Of a stretch of DNA of 64,000 bases, positions 1 through 11,600 are shown in pieces. The notes under the pieces are model-generated. The model was not told where the DNA came from, ran no database searches, and saw only the letters and a list, made by a program, of their open reading frames with translations. The stretch comes from Ustilago trichophora. Taxonomy: Eukaryota > Basidiomycota > Ustilaginomycetes > Ustilaginales > Ustilaginaceae. Position numbers and translations under genes: made by a program. The stretch lies in contig OOIN01000039.1 of the NCBI GenBank assembly GCA_900323505.1, positions 372,001 through 436,000 of the forward strand. Reading direction: 5' to 3'. Positions within the stretch are counted from its first letter, which is position 1. Each line of letters starts with the position of its first letter.

Positions 1-2
1 AA

Positions 3-286
3 TTCTTACCAAGGACGGTCTCGCTTGATGCTCGGGTCAACCAATCTGCGAACCATCTGAATTCGCTTCTCGCCGACGAGGCTTCTCCTAGCATCAAAGA
101 AGGAAGGTCTCGCGAAGATCTTGCTGCGAGGTGTCGGGCGCTGTATGTGTACCTGACCGCCACCGCAGGAAAGAGCGGCAACGTCGCCGGTTTACCTGAC
201 CAGAGCCTTTATTGTAGACGAGACAAGCGTTGCTTTACGCCAGCGCGGAGAATTGTAAGCGGAGAGACAGTGGTCGGAAAACATAG
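3..286 (+). CDS. 3' end of an unidentified gene (partial at left edge)
   Basis: One plus-strand frame is open from base 3 to 425 and reads like protein at first (many Leu, Ala, Glu and Arg residues, including REDLAARCRAL). A good fungal donor, GTATGT, lies at 143. An acceptor CAG at 241-243 would join CT to C and continue for 14 residues (ending KRRDSGRKT) to a TAG at 284-286. The likely model is therefore join(<3..142, 244..286). Without splicing the frame continues to a TGA at 423-425, but that tail looks non-coding. I do not recognise the protein. The start and most of the gene lie outside the window. The splice model is an inference. Confidence 0.4.
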
Positions 287-3200
287 GTTGTCGGATGTCT
301 CCGCGTGTATTCAACCCCATGTCACGTTACACCACCGCTCAAACCCTCCTGTGTCGATTCTTTCGGGATGCAAGAAGGTCCGGTTATCAACGGCAAACCT
401 TGGAGGCGATACAATGGTATCATGATCATGAAGAAACACACCTGTGAAAGTGAAGCTGCAATCGTGAGCAGGCGAAAGAAAGGAGAGACGATGCAGATCA
501 TGCGAAGCAGCAAAGCATCTGATCGTGTTGATGCTTACACTGTCATTTATCTCGCGCAATTGGTTTGGGCTGAGGGCAGACCTCTGCATTGTGGTCATCA
601 TGCGAAATCCTTGTATGTTTTTCTTTGCGTCAGCTTTGTCACAGACCTTGTCACTATGTTACGTGGTAAAGGCGGGTCAACAAACATTGGGCGTCATGTC
701 ATCAAGTACTCTGTCGTAGATGGAGCGTCGAATTAAGCCTAGGTGACGAAATCATCTTGTTCGCAAGAAAATCATCTCGGAGCCTTCTGAAGAGCAAGAA
801 GAACGCAAGTTTAGAAGAAACCAAGCAGTATCAGCAACCGATCTTGAACCGGCGAAGGGAACGCAGTGTCACATGAGCGTGATTCGCAGCTCAATTTGCA
901 GCGACCAATCAGCGCCTTTGCGATCATGCTTTCTGGACCAGAGATCATACTATATTTTGCGACTCTACGATTGGTTCCACGTGTGGCATCTGATGAGGCG
1001 TTGCCACTGACCGTTTCCCCCACTTTCACTCCAGCGTATCAGGTACAGAGCAACTGCATGGGTGGGCTTATCCCAAACGTACCCACTCGAAAGCTGTAGG
1101 TTGTTCGTGATACGTTATCGCAAGACCCTTCGCGAGCTCGCATGAGTACAATAACGTGAGATAAGCAAGAAAATCCACCGATAGCGAGTTTTCCACCATA
1201 GCGGTGCAACAACAATGGGAGCCGGGAGATAGCAACCGGATGACGGGCGAAACAGAAAGCGAGGCTGTGGAAGCCAGTACCTGGACAAAGTGCTGCAAAG
1301 GGGGAGCTATCTCGGTCCACAATTTGGACCGCGCCTTGCAATCTCAGGCACATCACACAAGCTACTGTATCATCGACAACTCAAAGGGACAATGTCGGCA
1401 ATCGAGGGTACACACGCACTAGACGACTGGGCTGATGGTGATGCGCGATTGGGTTGCAAGATTGTATGGAGCCGAGGTCACGCCCCCTTTGCCTTTGTGC
1501 ATCACGAGCGAAAGCAGGGCACAAAAGCAGCAACGGGAGAACCGAATGATTGCTTTTGGTCGAGAACAAAGGCGAGTGAGCAGGGAGAAACGCCACGAGC
1601 CAGACGAGCAACCCGTGGGCCAACTCTCGCTTAGGTACGGAACCGCCGATTTCTGCGAGGTCATTTTTCGTACAGAGAGCCCATCAGAACAGTGTCAAAT
1701 AGCGGGAAATTTCGTTTTTTTTTCTTTCTTTTCGAAGACCGCCGGAGAAGCAGCTTTCGAGTTTTAACGTTGCGTATCACCGCAAGTGCCGCTGTCAACT
1801 GTATCTCATCACTGTGTCAAGTTTGGTGAATTTGCAATTTTAATTTGAAAAAAAAGGGAGACAGCGGTCGCCGTGTGTACTTGAAATTCACCCTCCAAAC
1901 AGTGGGACCAATTAGAGGTAGTCTCTCAACCCGAAAAGAAAGAAAAAAAAGCGTCTTCTCTTTTCGACAGTACCCCGCTTCTGCTTCATCTGCCAAAGAG
2001 AGAAGAAAGAAGAGCGAAAGTACACTGTGATTGGCAGCTGGGTCTGAGCAAAGTTCTGTCAGCAATCGGTGTTTGATATGTGTTTGCGGGCCGTGTGGTT
2101 TGATTTTAGGTGTGCCCCGAATCTTTTCCGATTGAAGAGAGAGCGCGGGCCGACTCTAAGGGTGACAACCGCTTGTCTTACGATAGCGAGCAACAGTTTG
2201 AATAAGCCGGTTGTTATTGTGTCGTCAGACAAGTCACGAGGCTGAAAGAGGTACACGAGTCTGCACGAGGGTTGATCTGGGACGCTTCTGTGCCGAATTC
2301 ACCTTGCATAGGCTGCATGAGCGTCAAAGCTTTCTCATTGGACGAAGCTAACTTGCGTGGTCGGGGGTTCTGCAAGCAGAAACAATGATGATCAGATACA
2401 TGGCAGTGGGTATAGCTGCCTTGCGGTGCCGCTATTGGTCGGTTGGGCTTTCGACGTCGACCAATGAGATGAGCGTTGCCTCGATGCAACTTGCGGGGTT
2501 CGTGGGTGTGCCATGCAGCCAGCCAATGACACCTCGACGCAAAAACGCTTTTACGCTCCCATGCTCCCCACGATTGATTTCTCTGATCGCTGGCGTCAAC
2601 TATCGTCTCGAATCGATTGGTTGGTGGCCGTCACCTACACCGAGACCTGCAGGCGGGCGTTGGTGACGGTGACGCACAAAGACATTGAAATGCGATAGAC
2701 TGCGAGAAAGGCTCTTCTTCCAATGTGGCATCGCGCGGTCAGGATATGATACAAAGCAAACACGGGCCCGGTTCTCGAGAATCCAACAACATCACAACGA
2801 GGAAGAAGATGAAGACGAGGAAGAATTGGCTCAAACTCAGCCCGCTTAGCAGCATTCTAACCGGATCTTCCGAATCGTGTCTTTGGCACAAACAAGAAAA
2901 ATCACGGAGACTTGCCGCTGTGATGCTTTGCTGCCTTTGCTTGCGCACACAGTATCGGTCGGTCTCCGAATCCGTTTTGGCCGTCGCTGCGAATGTGGCT
3001 TTTTTCTCGCTTTATCTCAGTTTATTCTGTTCATTGTTCCACCCTTTCTATGAAACGAAAGGCTTACGGTCCCACCGCTTCATCAGTCACCGTTGCGGGG
3101 CCCATTCCACGCATCTGGCACACTTTTGATATATTGATTCAAAAGGGCGTCGAATCCAATGGCGTCCTCATGGCGGGGACTGCCTGATTGGGCGGGCTAG

Positions 3201-4257
3201 TAGACCGGATGGGGTGCGCAGCGATGGTGAACGAGAGGGGAAGAAACGTCTTCTGATTGGCGGTGGATTCGCCATTTTGTTGTCTCGACCTCTGCCAATT
3301 CTTCTTGCGATCTAGACTCCGACTCAGGCCGCCAGTCTGCCTTTTTTATTTTTTTCTGATAAAAAATTTCCGTGACAGATAATGTTCCAGACAGCTGCAG
3401 CATACTGGCCGACTGCCTTTGCTCCACGTCCACGGCTTTTCAAACATTATTCAAATTAGTTTTTCTCAATTCCGAATTCCAAGCGTGGCATCTCGCCTGT
3501 CAAGCCTCTTTCCAAGCCGCAGGTTTGCTGTCTAGAAGCCGTCGAGTTTTTCCATTTGCTCCGTTGGTTCGCCCACCCAATGTCACTGATCTGGTGCTGC
3601 AGTCCGTTACCCGAGGCCCACGCGAACTTGTCAATCGTGTGCGTATCTCTTGCCTCTCTGCCGCCGCTTTGGCAGTTGGTGACCACGGACCCCCCCCTGA
3701 TTCGCTTCTCTGTTCTTCTTGTCTCTGTCCGTTTCCTCTTGTGTCCAGACCCACTTGACCCAGTGCCCGTCGTTCTCCTTGCACAGGCATCGCTTTCCCG
3801 TCTGTCCGTCCAGAGATTAGCCCCACCGCCTGACCTGCTCTACTGCCACTCTCGTGCTTCCCATGTGGCTCTCTTGGTCGCTGCTCGATAAGCCTCCCCA
3901 CATTTGCACTGCAATGATTCCGCTCGCTATCGCTACCCTGTCGCGACCTCTCCTCTCATTGGCCACCCGTTCCCCGTCCCTCCAGAGCCACCTCCCACCT
4001 GGTCTCGTACCTCTTACCTCTCCTCTTGTGCCATGCTTTCGCTCTGCTCAGCAGACGCTGCGCACCTTGCCTTTCCCGAGATGCCTCTCTTGCGCAAAGC
4101 TGCCCCACACCCGACTCCGCCATCCTATCCTCCTATCGTGAAAGTATAAAGCACCTGCTATCTGAGTCCATCTCGACACATTCTCTCCCCCAACAAAGCA
4201 TCCTATTCCGGCCCCCCCCGCTTCCCCTAGACTCGCCTCTGTCCGTCACATCACAAC
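287..4257. other. Long intergenic region upstream of the amino-acid permease
   Basis: About 4 kb without a convincing gene. The ORFs here are short, overlap on both strands and have no recognisable motifs. From about 3400 to 4257 the plus strand is strongly pyrimidine-rich (many CTC, CCC and TCT runs), as expected of a fungal core promoter and 5' UTR for the strongly codon-biased permease that follows. The 430-3300 part has mixed composition with short T runs (1714-1724) and A runs (1848-1855). I see no tRNA, no tandem array and no transposon coding sequence. Confidence 0.5.
4145..4150 (+). promoter_or_regulatory. TATA-like box of the permease gene
   Basis: TATAAA occurs about 110 bases before the permease ATG, inside the pyrimidine-rich leader. 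The distance suits a highly expressed fungal gene with a short 5' UTR. It is assigned by sequence and spacing only. Confidence 0.35.
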
Positions 4258-5919
4258 ATGTCTATGGCATACTCTCCCTCCGAGGAGAAGGACAAGTCCG
4301 GCTCCTTCACCCACAAGGGTGACGTCGTCGCCACCCTCGAGGATGGCGTCGGCGCCAACTCGACCAACGCTTTCGACCAGCGCAAGGGTGAGGAGCTCAA
4401 GCACGCCCTTCTTCCCCGTCACATGGCCATGATTTCCATCGGTGGTGTCATCGGTACAGGTCTCTTCCTCGGTACCGCCTCTTCCCTCCACAACGCCGGT
4501 CCCCTTGGTCTCTGGCTCGGCTACCTCGTCATGGGTTCCGTCTGCTACGCCATGATGATGTGTCTCGGTGAGATGATTTCTTACCTCCCCGTCCCCGGTG
4601 GTCACATCAAGCTCTCTGAGCGTTTCGTCGGCAAGCCTCTCTCTTTCGCTATGGGCTGGAACTACTGGTACAACTGGGTCATCGTCCTCCCTGCCGAGCT
4701 TTCCGCCGCCGCTGTTCTCATGTCTTACTGGTCCGACCTCAACCCCGCCATCTGGATTTCCGTCTTCCTCGTCATCGTCGTCGCCATCAACTTGCTCGGC
4801 ACCCGTGCCTACGGAGAGGCCGAGTTCTGGTTCGCCTCGATCAAGATCATCACCATTGTCGGCCTCATTATTCTTTCCATCTGCATCGACCTCGGTGTTG
4901 GCAAGCAGGGCCGTCTCGGCTTCCGCTACTGGAAGAACCCTGGCCCTCTCAAGCAGTACAACGGCATCCAGGGCTCTCTCGGACAGTTCCTCGGTTTCTT
5001 CAGTGTTTTGATCAATGCTGCGTTTAGCTTTATCGGTACAGAGATCGTCGCCATCGCTTCTGCTGAGGCCAAGAACCCCCGCAAGTCCGTCCCCAGCGCT
5101 ATCCGCAAGGTTTGGATCCGTATCTGCCTCTTCTACTTCCTCGGTACCTTCATGATCGGTCTCGTCTGCTCCTCCAACGCTCCCGAGCTCACCAAGGGCC
5201 ACAAGACCGCCGCTCGCTCTCCCTTCGTCGTTGCCATCAACAACGCCGGCATCAAGGCTTTGCCTTCCATTATCAACGCAGCCCTCGTCACTTCTGCCGT
5301 TTCTGCCGCTTCTTCGGATCTCTTCACCTCGAGCCGAGCCCTCTACTCGCTCGCCATCGGTGGTTCCGCTCCTCGTATCTTTGCCCGCACCACCAAGCGC
5401 GGTCTTCCTTACATGGCTGTTGCCGTCTCCGTCGCCTTCTCCTTCCTCTCCTACATGTCGGTTCGCGATGGTGCCAGCACCGTCTTCGGCTACTTTGCCA
5501 ACATGACCTCGATCGCCGGTATGGTTACCTGGTTCTGCATCGGTGTCATGTACATCCGCTTCCACACCGCCATGAAGGTCCAGGGTATGTCGCGAGACGT
5601 TCTTCCTTACCGTGCATGGCTCCAGCCCTTCTGCGGTTGGTGGACCGTCTGCACCACCTTCATCGTCATGCTCTTCTCCGGCTGGCCCATCTTCCTCAAG
5701 GGTAACTGGTCCACCTCGGATTTCATCACCAACTACATCCCCATCCCCTTCTTCATCATCCTCTACCTCGGAAACTGGTTCTACAACCGCAACAACGGTG
5801 CTCACGTCCCCGCCAGCGAGGTCGACCTCACCACCGGTCTTCGCGAAATCATCGAGGCCGAGGAGCCCGAGGAGAAGCCCACCACCATCAGTGGCAAGGT
5901 TTGGGCTTTCATCTCCTAA
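4258..5919 (+). CDS. Amino-acid permease (APC superfamily, fungal AAP/YAT family)
   Basis: A 553-residue plasma-membrane amino-acid/proton symporter. After a hydrophilic cytosolic N-terminus of about 55 residues comes the family signature around TM1 (SIGGVIGTGLF, about residues 61-71), then GHIKLSERFVG and GWNYWYNW, and about twelve hydrophobic segments. The motifs after TM2 (PGGHIKL, AMGWNYWYNW, LPAELSAAAVL) are closest in my reading to Dip5-like and general amino-acid permeases, but substrate range cannot be read from sequence. The ATG follows CACAAC, and the ORF has no intron. Codon use is extremely C-biased (GTC, CTC, ATC, GGT), which suggests high expression and also creates a long mirror ORF on the other strand. 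A LINE remnant begins about 200 bases after the stop. Confidence 0.95.
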   Translation: MSMAYSPSEEKDKSGSFTHKGDVVATLEDGVGANSTNAFDQRKGEELKHALLPRHMAMISIGGVIGTGLFLGTASSLHNAGPLGLWLGYLVMGSVCYAMMMCLGEMISYLPVPGGHIKLSERFVGKPLSFAMGWNYWYNWVIVLPAELSAAAVLMSYWSDLNPAIWISVFLVIVVAINLLGTRAYGEAEFWFASIKIITIVGLIILSICIDLGVGKQGRLGFRYWKNPGPLKQYNGIQGSLGQFLGFFSVLINAAFSFIGTEIVAIASAEAKNPRKSVPSAIRKVWIRICLFYFLGTFMIGLVCSSNAPELTKGHKTAARSPFVVAINNAGIKALPSIINAALVTSAVSAASSDLFTSSRALYSLAIGGSAPRIFARTTKRGLPYMAVAVSVAFSFLSYMSVRDGASTVFGYFANMTSIAGMVTWFCIGVMYIRFHTAMKVQGMSRDVLPYRAWLQPFCGWWTVCTTFIVMLFSGWPIFLKGNWSTSDFITNYIPIPFFIILYLGNWFYNRNNGAHVPASEVDLTTGLREIIEAEEPEEKPTTISGKVWAFIS

Positions 5920-6116
5920 ACTGTTTTTATACCATGCGCTGTCTTTTGCACACATCTCTTCTGTTTCTTCGCCTTGTATTCTCAGCTACACTTTTTTCCT
6001 GTTACGGGTCTCTCTCGCATTGTTGTAACGCCTCTGTCCTCTCAAAATGCCAATCGCCAATCACGGCTCATTACGAACAAACATCGTGTTTGATTGTCAC
6101 TCTCTCTTGAGTCGAT

Positions 6117-8494
6117 TCATTGCGGTCCCCAAAAGTGTTGAATTTGAACGCTGGAGCAGGCTTTCTTGTCGTCTGCTCGCCAGGAAGCAAATGGTAGGAC
6201 GTTCGAGCGGAAGCGGAGTAGAAGGACGATGAGGCGGCTGTGAGCATCTGGGATCAGGGTCATGTTGTTGACTGCGAATGAGGGGCTGATCTTCTGTAAG
6301 CTCTCCGTGCCGAGGTATTGCCACGATAGCTGTTGTGCTCTTGTCGCTGCCTCTTTGGCAGTGCTTCTTAGGAGACTGAGACTGCCGAATTCTGCAGACG
6401 TAGCTTCTGCTTCTTTCACTGTAGCTTTGGCTAGTTGGTCCGCTGCTTCGTTGCCTGCTACGTCCGAGTGTCCAAGGATCCATCGTAGTCTGATCTTGCA
6501 GCCTTGGCGTTGAAGGCGCATGATGCAAGCTCGGATCGGTTGCGTGAGGTGTTGCAACGGTGCATGGTCACGTCTCCATTCTCGTTGCAATCGTTTGAGT
6601 GCTGCCTGGGAGTCTGAAAAAAGGTCGATGCGTTTGAGGTGTCGGATTTCCCATGCCTCTAGTCCCAGCTTGATTGCGTTCAGTTCCGCCTCGACTATAC
6701 CGAACTGATTGTGGTCCATTCTAGCGGATCCTGCGAAGCTTTCCTCGCTAGTGCCCGAGAAGGGGAACACGGTGAAGGCGGCGCCGAGGTTCTCCGCCGT
6801 CTCGGATCCGTCTGTATATATGCGCACCACCCTCTTGTCTCGCAGTTTGGAGATTGTTTGCTCTGTTGCGATGGCCGTCTCGCGTTCGTGTATCTCGATT
6901 GGTAAGTCGGTCCATCGCTGTGGTGGGAGTTCCGGTAAACCGATCGGTTCGATGGTATCAAAGGGGAGATCCAAGGCCATGAGCTTGAGCGGCGACGCTT
7001 TGGTCCTTTTGAGGAGTTCCGACTTGGGTATTTCTTTGCCTAATGGTCGTAGCAGTTCTCCGTCTAGCTCCCAGCTCTTTGCTAGTTCGAGCGCTCTGAT
7101 GGCGTCTTGCGATGATGCGTGTGACCTGTCCTTGAGCATGGTTCCTAGGTGGATCATCGCCATCTTTCTCCACCTGAATACTGCGCTGATTTAGCCTAGT
7201 TCGTGTGCAAGTCCTACTCCCGATGGGAGCATGGGTGTGTTGTGTGCTCCCACTACGAATCGGTATATCTCCTTTTCGGCTTTATTGACATCGGCCCCAA
7301 GGGATCTTGGGATAACTGGGTGAAGTGCCGCTGCGAAGTCCAATATGGGGAATAGTACTGCCTGTGCGATCTTGTGTCTTACTGTTGGATGTGCCCATCA
7401 TTCGTCGGGTAGGGCCCATCTTAGGCTGTTTGCTGCCTTGATCGTGGTGCGGCATTTCATGGTAACACAGTCGTTGAGTTGCAGTCGTTTTCCGATGTGA
7501 ACTCCCAGTATCCGTACGGTGCTTTGTGTTGGCTGTGTCGTGGTGCCTGATGGAAGTCGTACCGAGACTGTTTCGCACCTGCTGTCGTAGCGGCTGGCTC
7601 TATGCGTTACCAGTAGGTTGGGTTTGTCTAGGCGGATATCTCGTTCGTTGGTCCACTTTGATATCCTGTCTATCCACCTCTGGCAGCTGGTTTGCAGCTC
7701 GGCAGGGGACTTCTCGGAGAACACCGCGAAGATGTCGTCCACGTATGCTCCTTGGATGATGGGTGGGTTGTCATTCCCAATGTCGTCGTCGAGGACTGCG
7801 TCAGAGTATATTGACCATACGAGGGGTGATAGGGGTGATCCTTGTGGTATACCTCTGTTGCCCATGGCGTACTCAGCTGACTGAGTTCCCTCGAGGCTCA
7901 GCGTGAACCGTCGGTATTGGAGCCAAGCCTGCAGCCATCTTCCGAACGATTTGAGGCCATACCTTTCGAGGGTGTCACTTAGGCCTTGATGGTCGACTTG
8001 GTTGAAGGCGCTTGAGACGGCCACCGTGACGATTGCCACGAAGTCTCCGTCGTCGAGGGCTTCTCTGCTCTGATGAAGGATGCTGCCGACCGCGTGGTTG
8101 ACAGAGATGCCTGGTACGCTGCCGTACTGTCGCTTTAAGATTTCTTCTTGTGCAATGCATGTTGTAGTCGGTTGCACACGATCTTTTCTACAAGTTTGGA
8201 TGCGGTGCACAGTAGCGAGATCGGTCGGTAGGAATTTGGATGTCGGAGGTCCCTATTTCCCAACTTTGGTATCACTGTGATCTTTGCACATTTCCACTCC
8301 TTCAGGAAGGTGCCATTTTGTAGGCAGTCATTCACGAGGTCTGTTAGGAGCTTGCGGAATTCCTCGCATCCGCTGTAGAGAGTTTGCACAAGGTTCACGC
8401 TGATGCCGTCGGGTCCAACTGCTTTGTCCCTCTCTAGGCTGTAGAGCGGCGTACGGTATCTGCTTTGTGTCACCCCTTGACCAACAGTGCGCAA
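6117..8494 (-). mobile_element. Degenerate 5'-truncated non-LTR (LINE) retrotransposon, RT plus RNase H
   Basis: Read on the minus strand, a reverse transcriptase comes first: DGIS, EWKCAKITVIPK and YRPISLL at 8494-8150, then GIPQGSPLSP and the YVDD box at about 7860-7740. An RNase H domain follows (YTDGS, the Glu of VEAELNAI, FSDSQAAL, GNEAADQLAK; about 6840-6430). The copy is dead. There is a frameshift near 8150, an in-frame TGA at 7398-7400 and a TAA near 7192. The first catalytic Asp of RT motif A is replaced by Ala (AVSSAFNQV). No endonuclease domain is present, and the C-terminal zinc-knuckle region seen in many such elements is missing. 5' truncation is typical of target-primed insertion. 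The copy lies between the permease and carboxylase 3' ends, so neither ORF is interrupted. The exact element ends and target-site duplication were not determined. Confidence 0.9.
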
Positions 8495-8668
8495 TCCTGA
8501 ATGTCCTCTTGCGGTTGCCGCTGTTCATCGAGCCGGAAGAATAAATTCATACTTGGCCAAGGCAAGCCTGCAATTGTCCCACAATTCTCACACAACGCCC
8601 TCACAGGACCATCGTCAAGTAATGACGTCCAGCACAATGTATCGACAGAGCTTCGGAAAAAAAAAGAA

Positions 8669-11600
8669 CTACAGGTGAGGGTCGGCCAGCTTCGCCCTCC
8701 TCGTCTTGTACGTTGCTCTCCTTTCCCCCAATACATCCTTGACCATCCTCGCCAGCCAATCCCGAGTCTCTGCCGGGTCTAACACAGTATCGATCTCTGT
8801 CATGCTGGCGACATTGATCGCCCTGCCTCCCTTGTAAAGCTGCTCGACGGCTTGTTCCGCCACTCTTTTGCGCTCTGCCTCATCCTTAATCTCGGCCAAC
8901 TGCTTCTTCATGCTCAGCTGTACGGCTCCTTCCAGCGCCATCGGTCCCATGCTTCCCGTCGGCCAGCTGGCACAAATGGATCCACTGAGTGTGCTCCCGC
9001 CCAACATTGCCATTGCGCCCAAACCAAAAGCTCTCCTGACAACGAGCCCCACGAATCGCCCTCCTGACTGTGTGAACTGAGCAGCGGCGGTGAACCAGTC
9101 CCCAAAAGTCCGGAATGATCCGCCAGAGGTGGATGAGCGTTCGAATTCAGGCCCGACCATAAATCCAGGTGTATCGCAGAGGCTGATTAGGTGAACTGCC
9201 CGAGTACGCGTCAGCAGTTTCAGTAAACGGATGGCTTTGAGGGCTGCATTGATGTCGATTGCTCCACCGAGCGGGGCTGTGGAATCATTGGCGAGGATGG
9301 CTACTGCATGTCCTTTGATGCGGGCAAAGCCGGTAATCATGTCAGGACCCCAGTGAGGGGAGAGCTCGACGAAGGAGTTGTCGTCCACGAGGAAGGAGAT
9401 CACGCGGCGCATGTCGAATGCCCGACGTCGTTCAGCAACCGACGGCACACAGGTACGAAGACGCTTGACGTCGGCTGAAAAAGCCCATTGCCTCTCAGCC
9501 AGCTGTGGTGTAGTGAAGAAGCTTAAGATCTTCCTCGTCATCGCAGCAGCCGCATCTTCGTCATCCACTACGACATCAACTCCTCCGGTGATAGCATGGA
9601 TGGAGGTCGGGCCGATCTCGTCCGACCCAAACACTCCCAGTCCACCCGCTTCGATCATAGCTGTACCTGCCATACCTATTGAAGTGCTTCCCACTTTCTG
9701 TCCATTTGCAAGCACCCCATTTCCCCCTTTCGTAGCAATTACAACATCACACGTCCCCAAAATGGCCGCGTTCCCGGCAAACACGTATCCATTTGCCACA
9801 CCGACGATCGGAATTCCTTGCGCCTGCACCTGCCCCATCAGCGCAAAACTGGGCGTCATCAAACCGCTCGCTGTCTGATAGTCTGTATCCCCTGGCCTAC
9901 CTCCACCGCCCTCCGCGTACAGCACCATTGGTGCAGGATGCGAAAGCACCGCCATGAGAATCCTGTCCAGCTTCAAGTGGTGGAAGTACCCTTGGGTGCC
10001 GGCAAGAACCATGTAGTCTCCCATGATCAGGCCGACTGTGTGGCCCTGGATACGGGCGAAACCAGTGACTAAGCCATCGCCGCTCGTTCTAGCGATCAGC
10101 TCGGGAAGCGGTGTTCGCTTCCTTTGCGCCGCCAGTGCGAGATCACCGTACTCGATCAATGAGTCGGGGTCGATCAGCATGGAAAGGTTCTCGCGGACCG
10201 TGCGGAAGCCTCTAGCATGACGTTTCGTGACAGCGGCTTTGCGACCAGCGTCAGCGATGGCGGATCGGCGCTGCTGCAGTTCCTTGAGCTCTGGGCGGGG
10301 GATATTGGCATCTTCTGCAGCTGCAGCTGCCAAAGAAGCACTGTCTTCAGCAGAAGCATCCGAGGAGTTGCTGGATGTATCGAGGACGAGCAGCACATCG
10401 GAACTATTGACTACGCCGCTCTGGTTGACGATTACCTTGTCCACAATACCTCTGACTGAAGACCGGATGACATGCTCCATCTTCATCGCTTCCAGTACGG
10501 CCAATTCCTGACCCACCACGACCTTTTCTCCCTCCTTGACGGTAAGTTTGATCACCATCCCCGTGAGATGCGACTTTACTGCGTGCTTTCCGGGCTGCTC
10601 CTTCCACCCTTCCTTTTGTTTTCCTCCCTGCACTGTTTCCGTGTTCGCCCCACCATGCTTGACTTCGATCTCAGCCTGGATTCGATTCGAATATTCCAAG
10701 AAACCCTTGAATCCAACTTGCACCGTATGGATATGCTGCAGACCTTTCTTCACCCCAATGTCGTTGAGCAAAGCCAGAAGGAACGGAATGTTCGTTCTCA
10801 CGCCGCTGATGCTCGTCCCCTTCAGCGCCCGCTCCGCCGCATCCACCGCAGACTCATACGTCGGCGCTGTTACAATCACCTTTGCCAGCAAGCTATCGAA
10901 GAGCGGATTGACGGTGTACTGGCCCAATCGGGGATGTGGAGCATGCGCAGCCGTCTCTATCCTTACACTTCCACCAACGGGCCAGATCAGGGAAGAAATG
11001 GATCCGGATTCGGGGTGGGTTTCGTCCGTCTCTCCTCTGAAAGACTCGGCATTGATTCTCGTTTGAATCGCTGTCTTGCTCGGAAACGACGATGCTGATG
11101 CCTCTGTGATCCCAAGATCGCCAAGCGAGTGACCAAGCCCCACAAGCAGCTGGAGCGCGACCAAGTCGTGGCCTGTAACGTTCTCCGTGATCGTATGCTC
11201 GACTTGAATCCTCGGGTTGGCTTCCATAAAGTAAAATTCGCCTCCTTCCTCCACAAGGAACTCGACTGTGGCCAAGCTCCGCAGCTTCACCTCTGCAGCA
11301 AGCCGCAGAGCGGCGTTGAGTATATCTGTCCGAAGCTGTGGCGGGAGATGTGGGGCAGGCGCGATCTCTACCAGCTTCTGGTTGCGGCGTTGGAGTGAGC
11401 ACTCGCGATCCCAGAAGTGACACACTCCACCATGGCCGTCGCCCAAGACTTGCACCTCGACATGCTTTGCGTTGATCAAGAAGCGTTCTGCGTAGACCGT
11501 CCCGTCGCCAAAGGAGGCTGCTGCTTCGCGAGTGCAAGATTCGTAAGCCTCTGTGATGGCTTGTGTCGTTTCGGTCGGATTGGGCTGGATTGGGACCACT

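Noticed and set aside
4246..5955. 569-codon ORF antisense to the permease
   Set aside because: A mirror frame created by strong C-ending codon bias of the real gene. It is Asp/Glu/Gly-rich with no domain.
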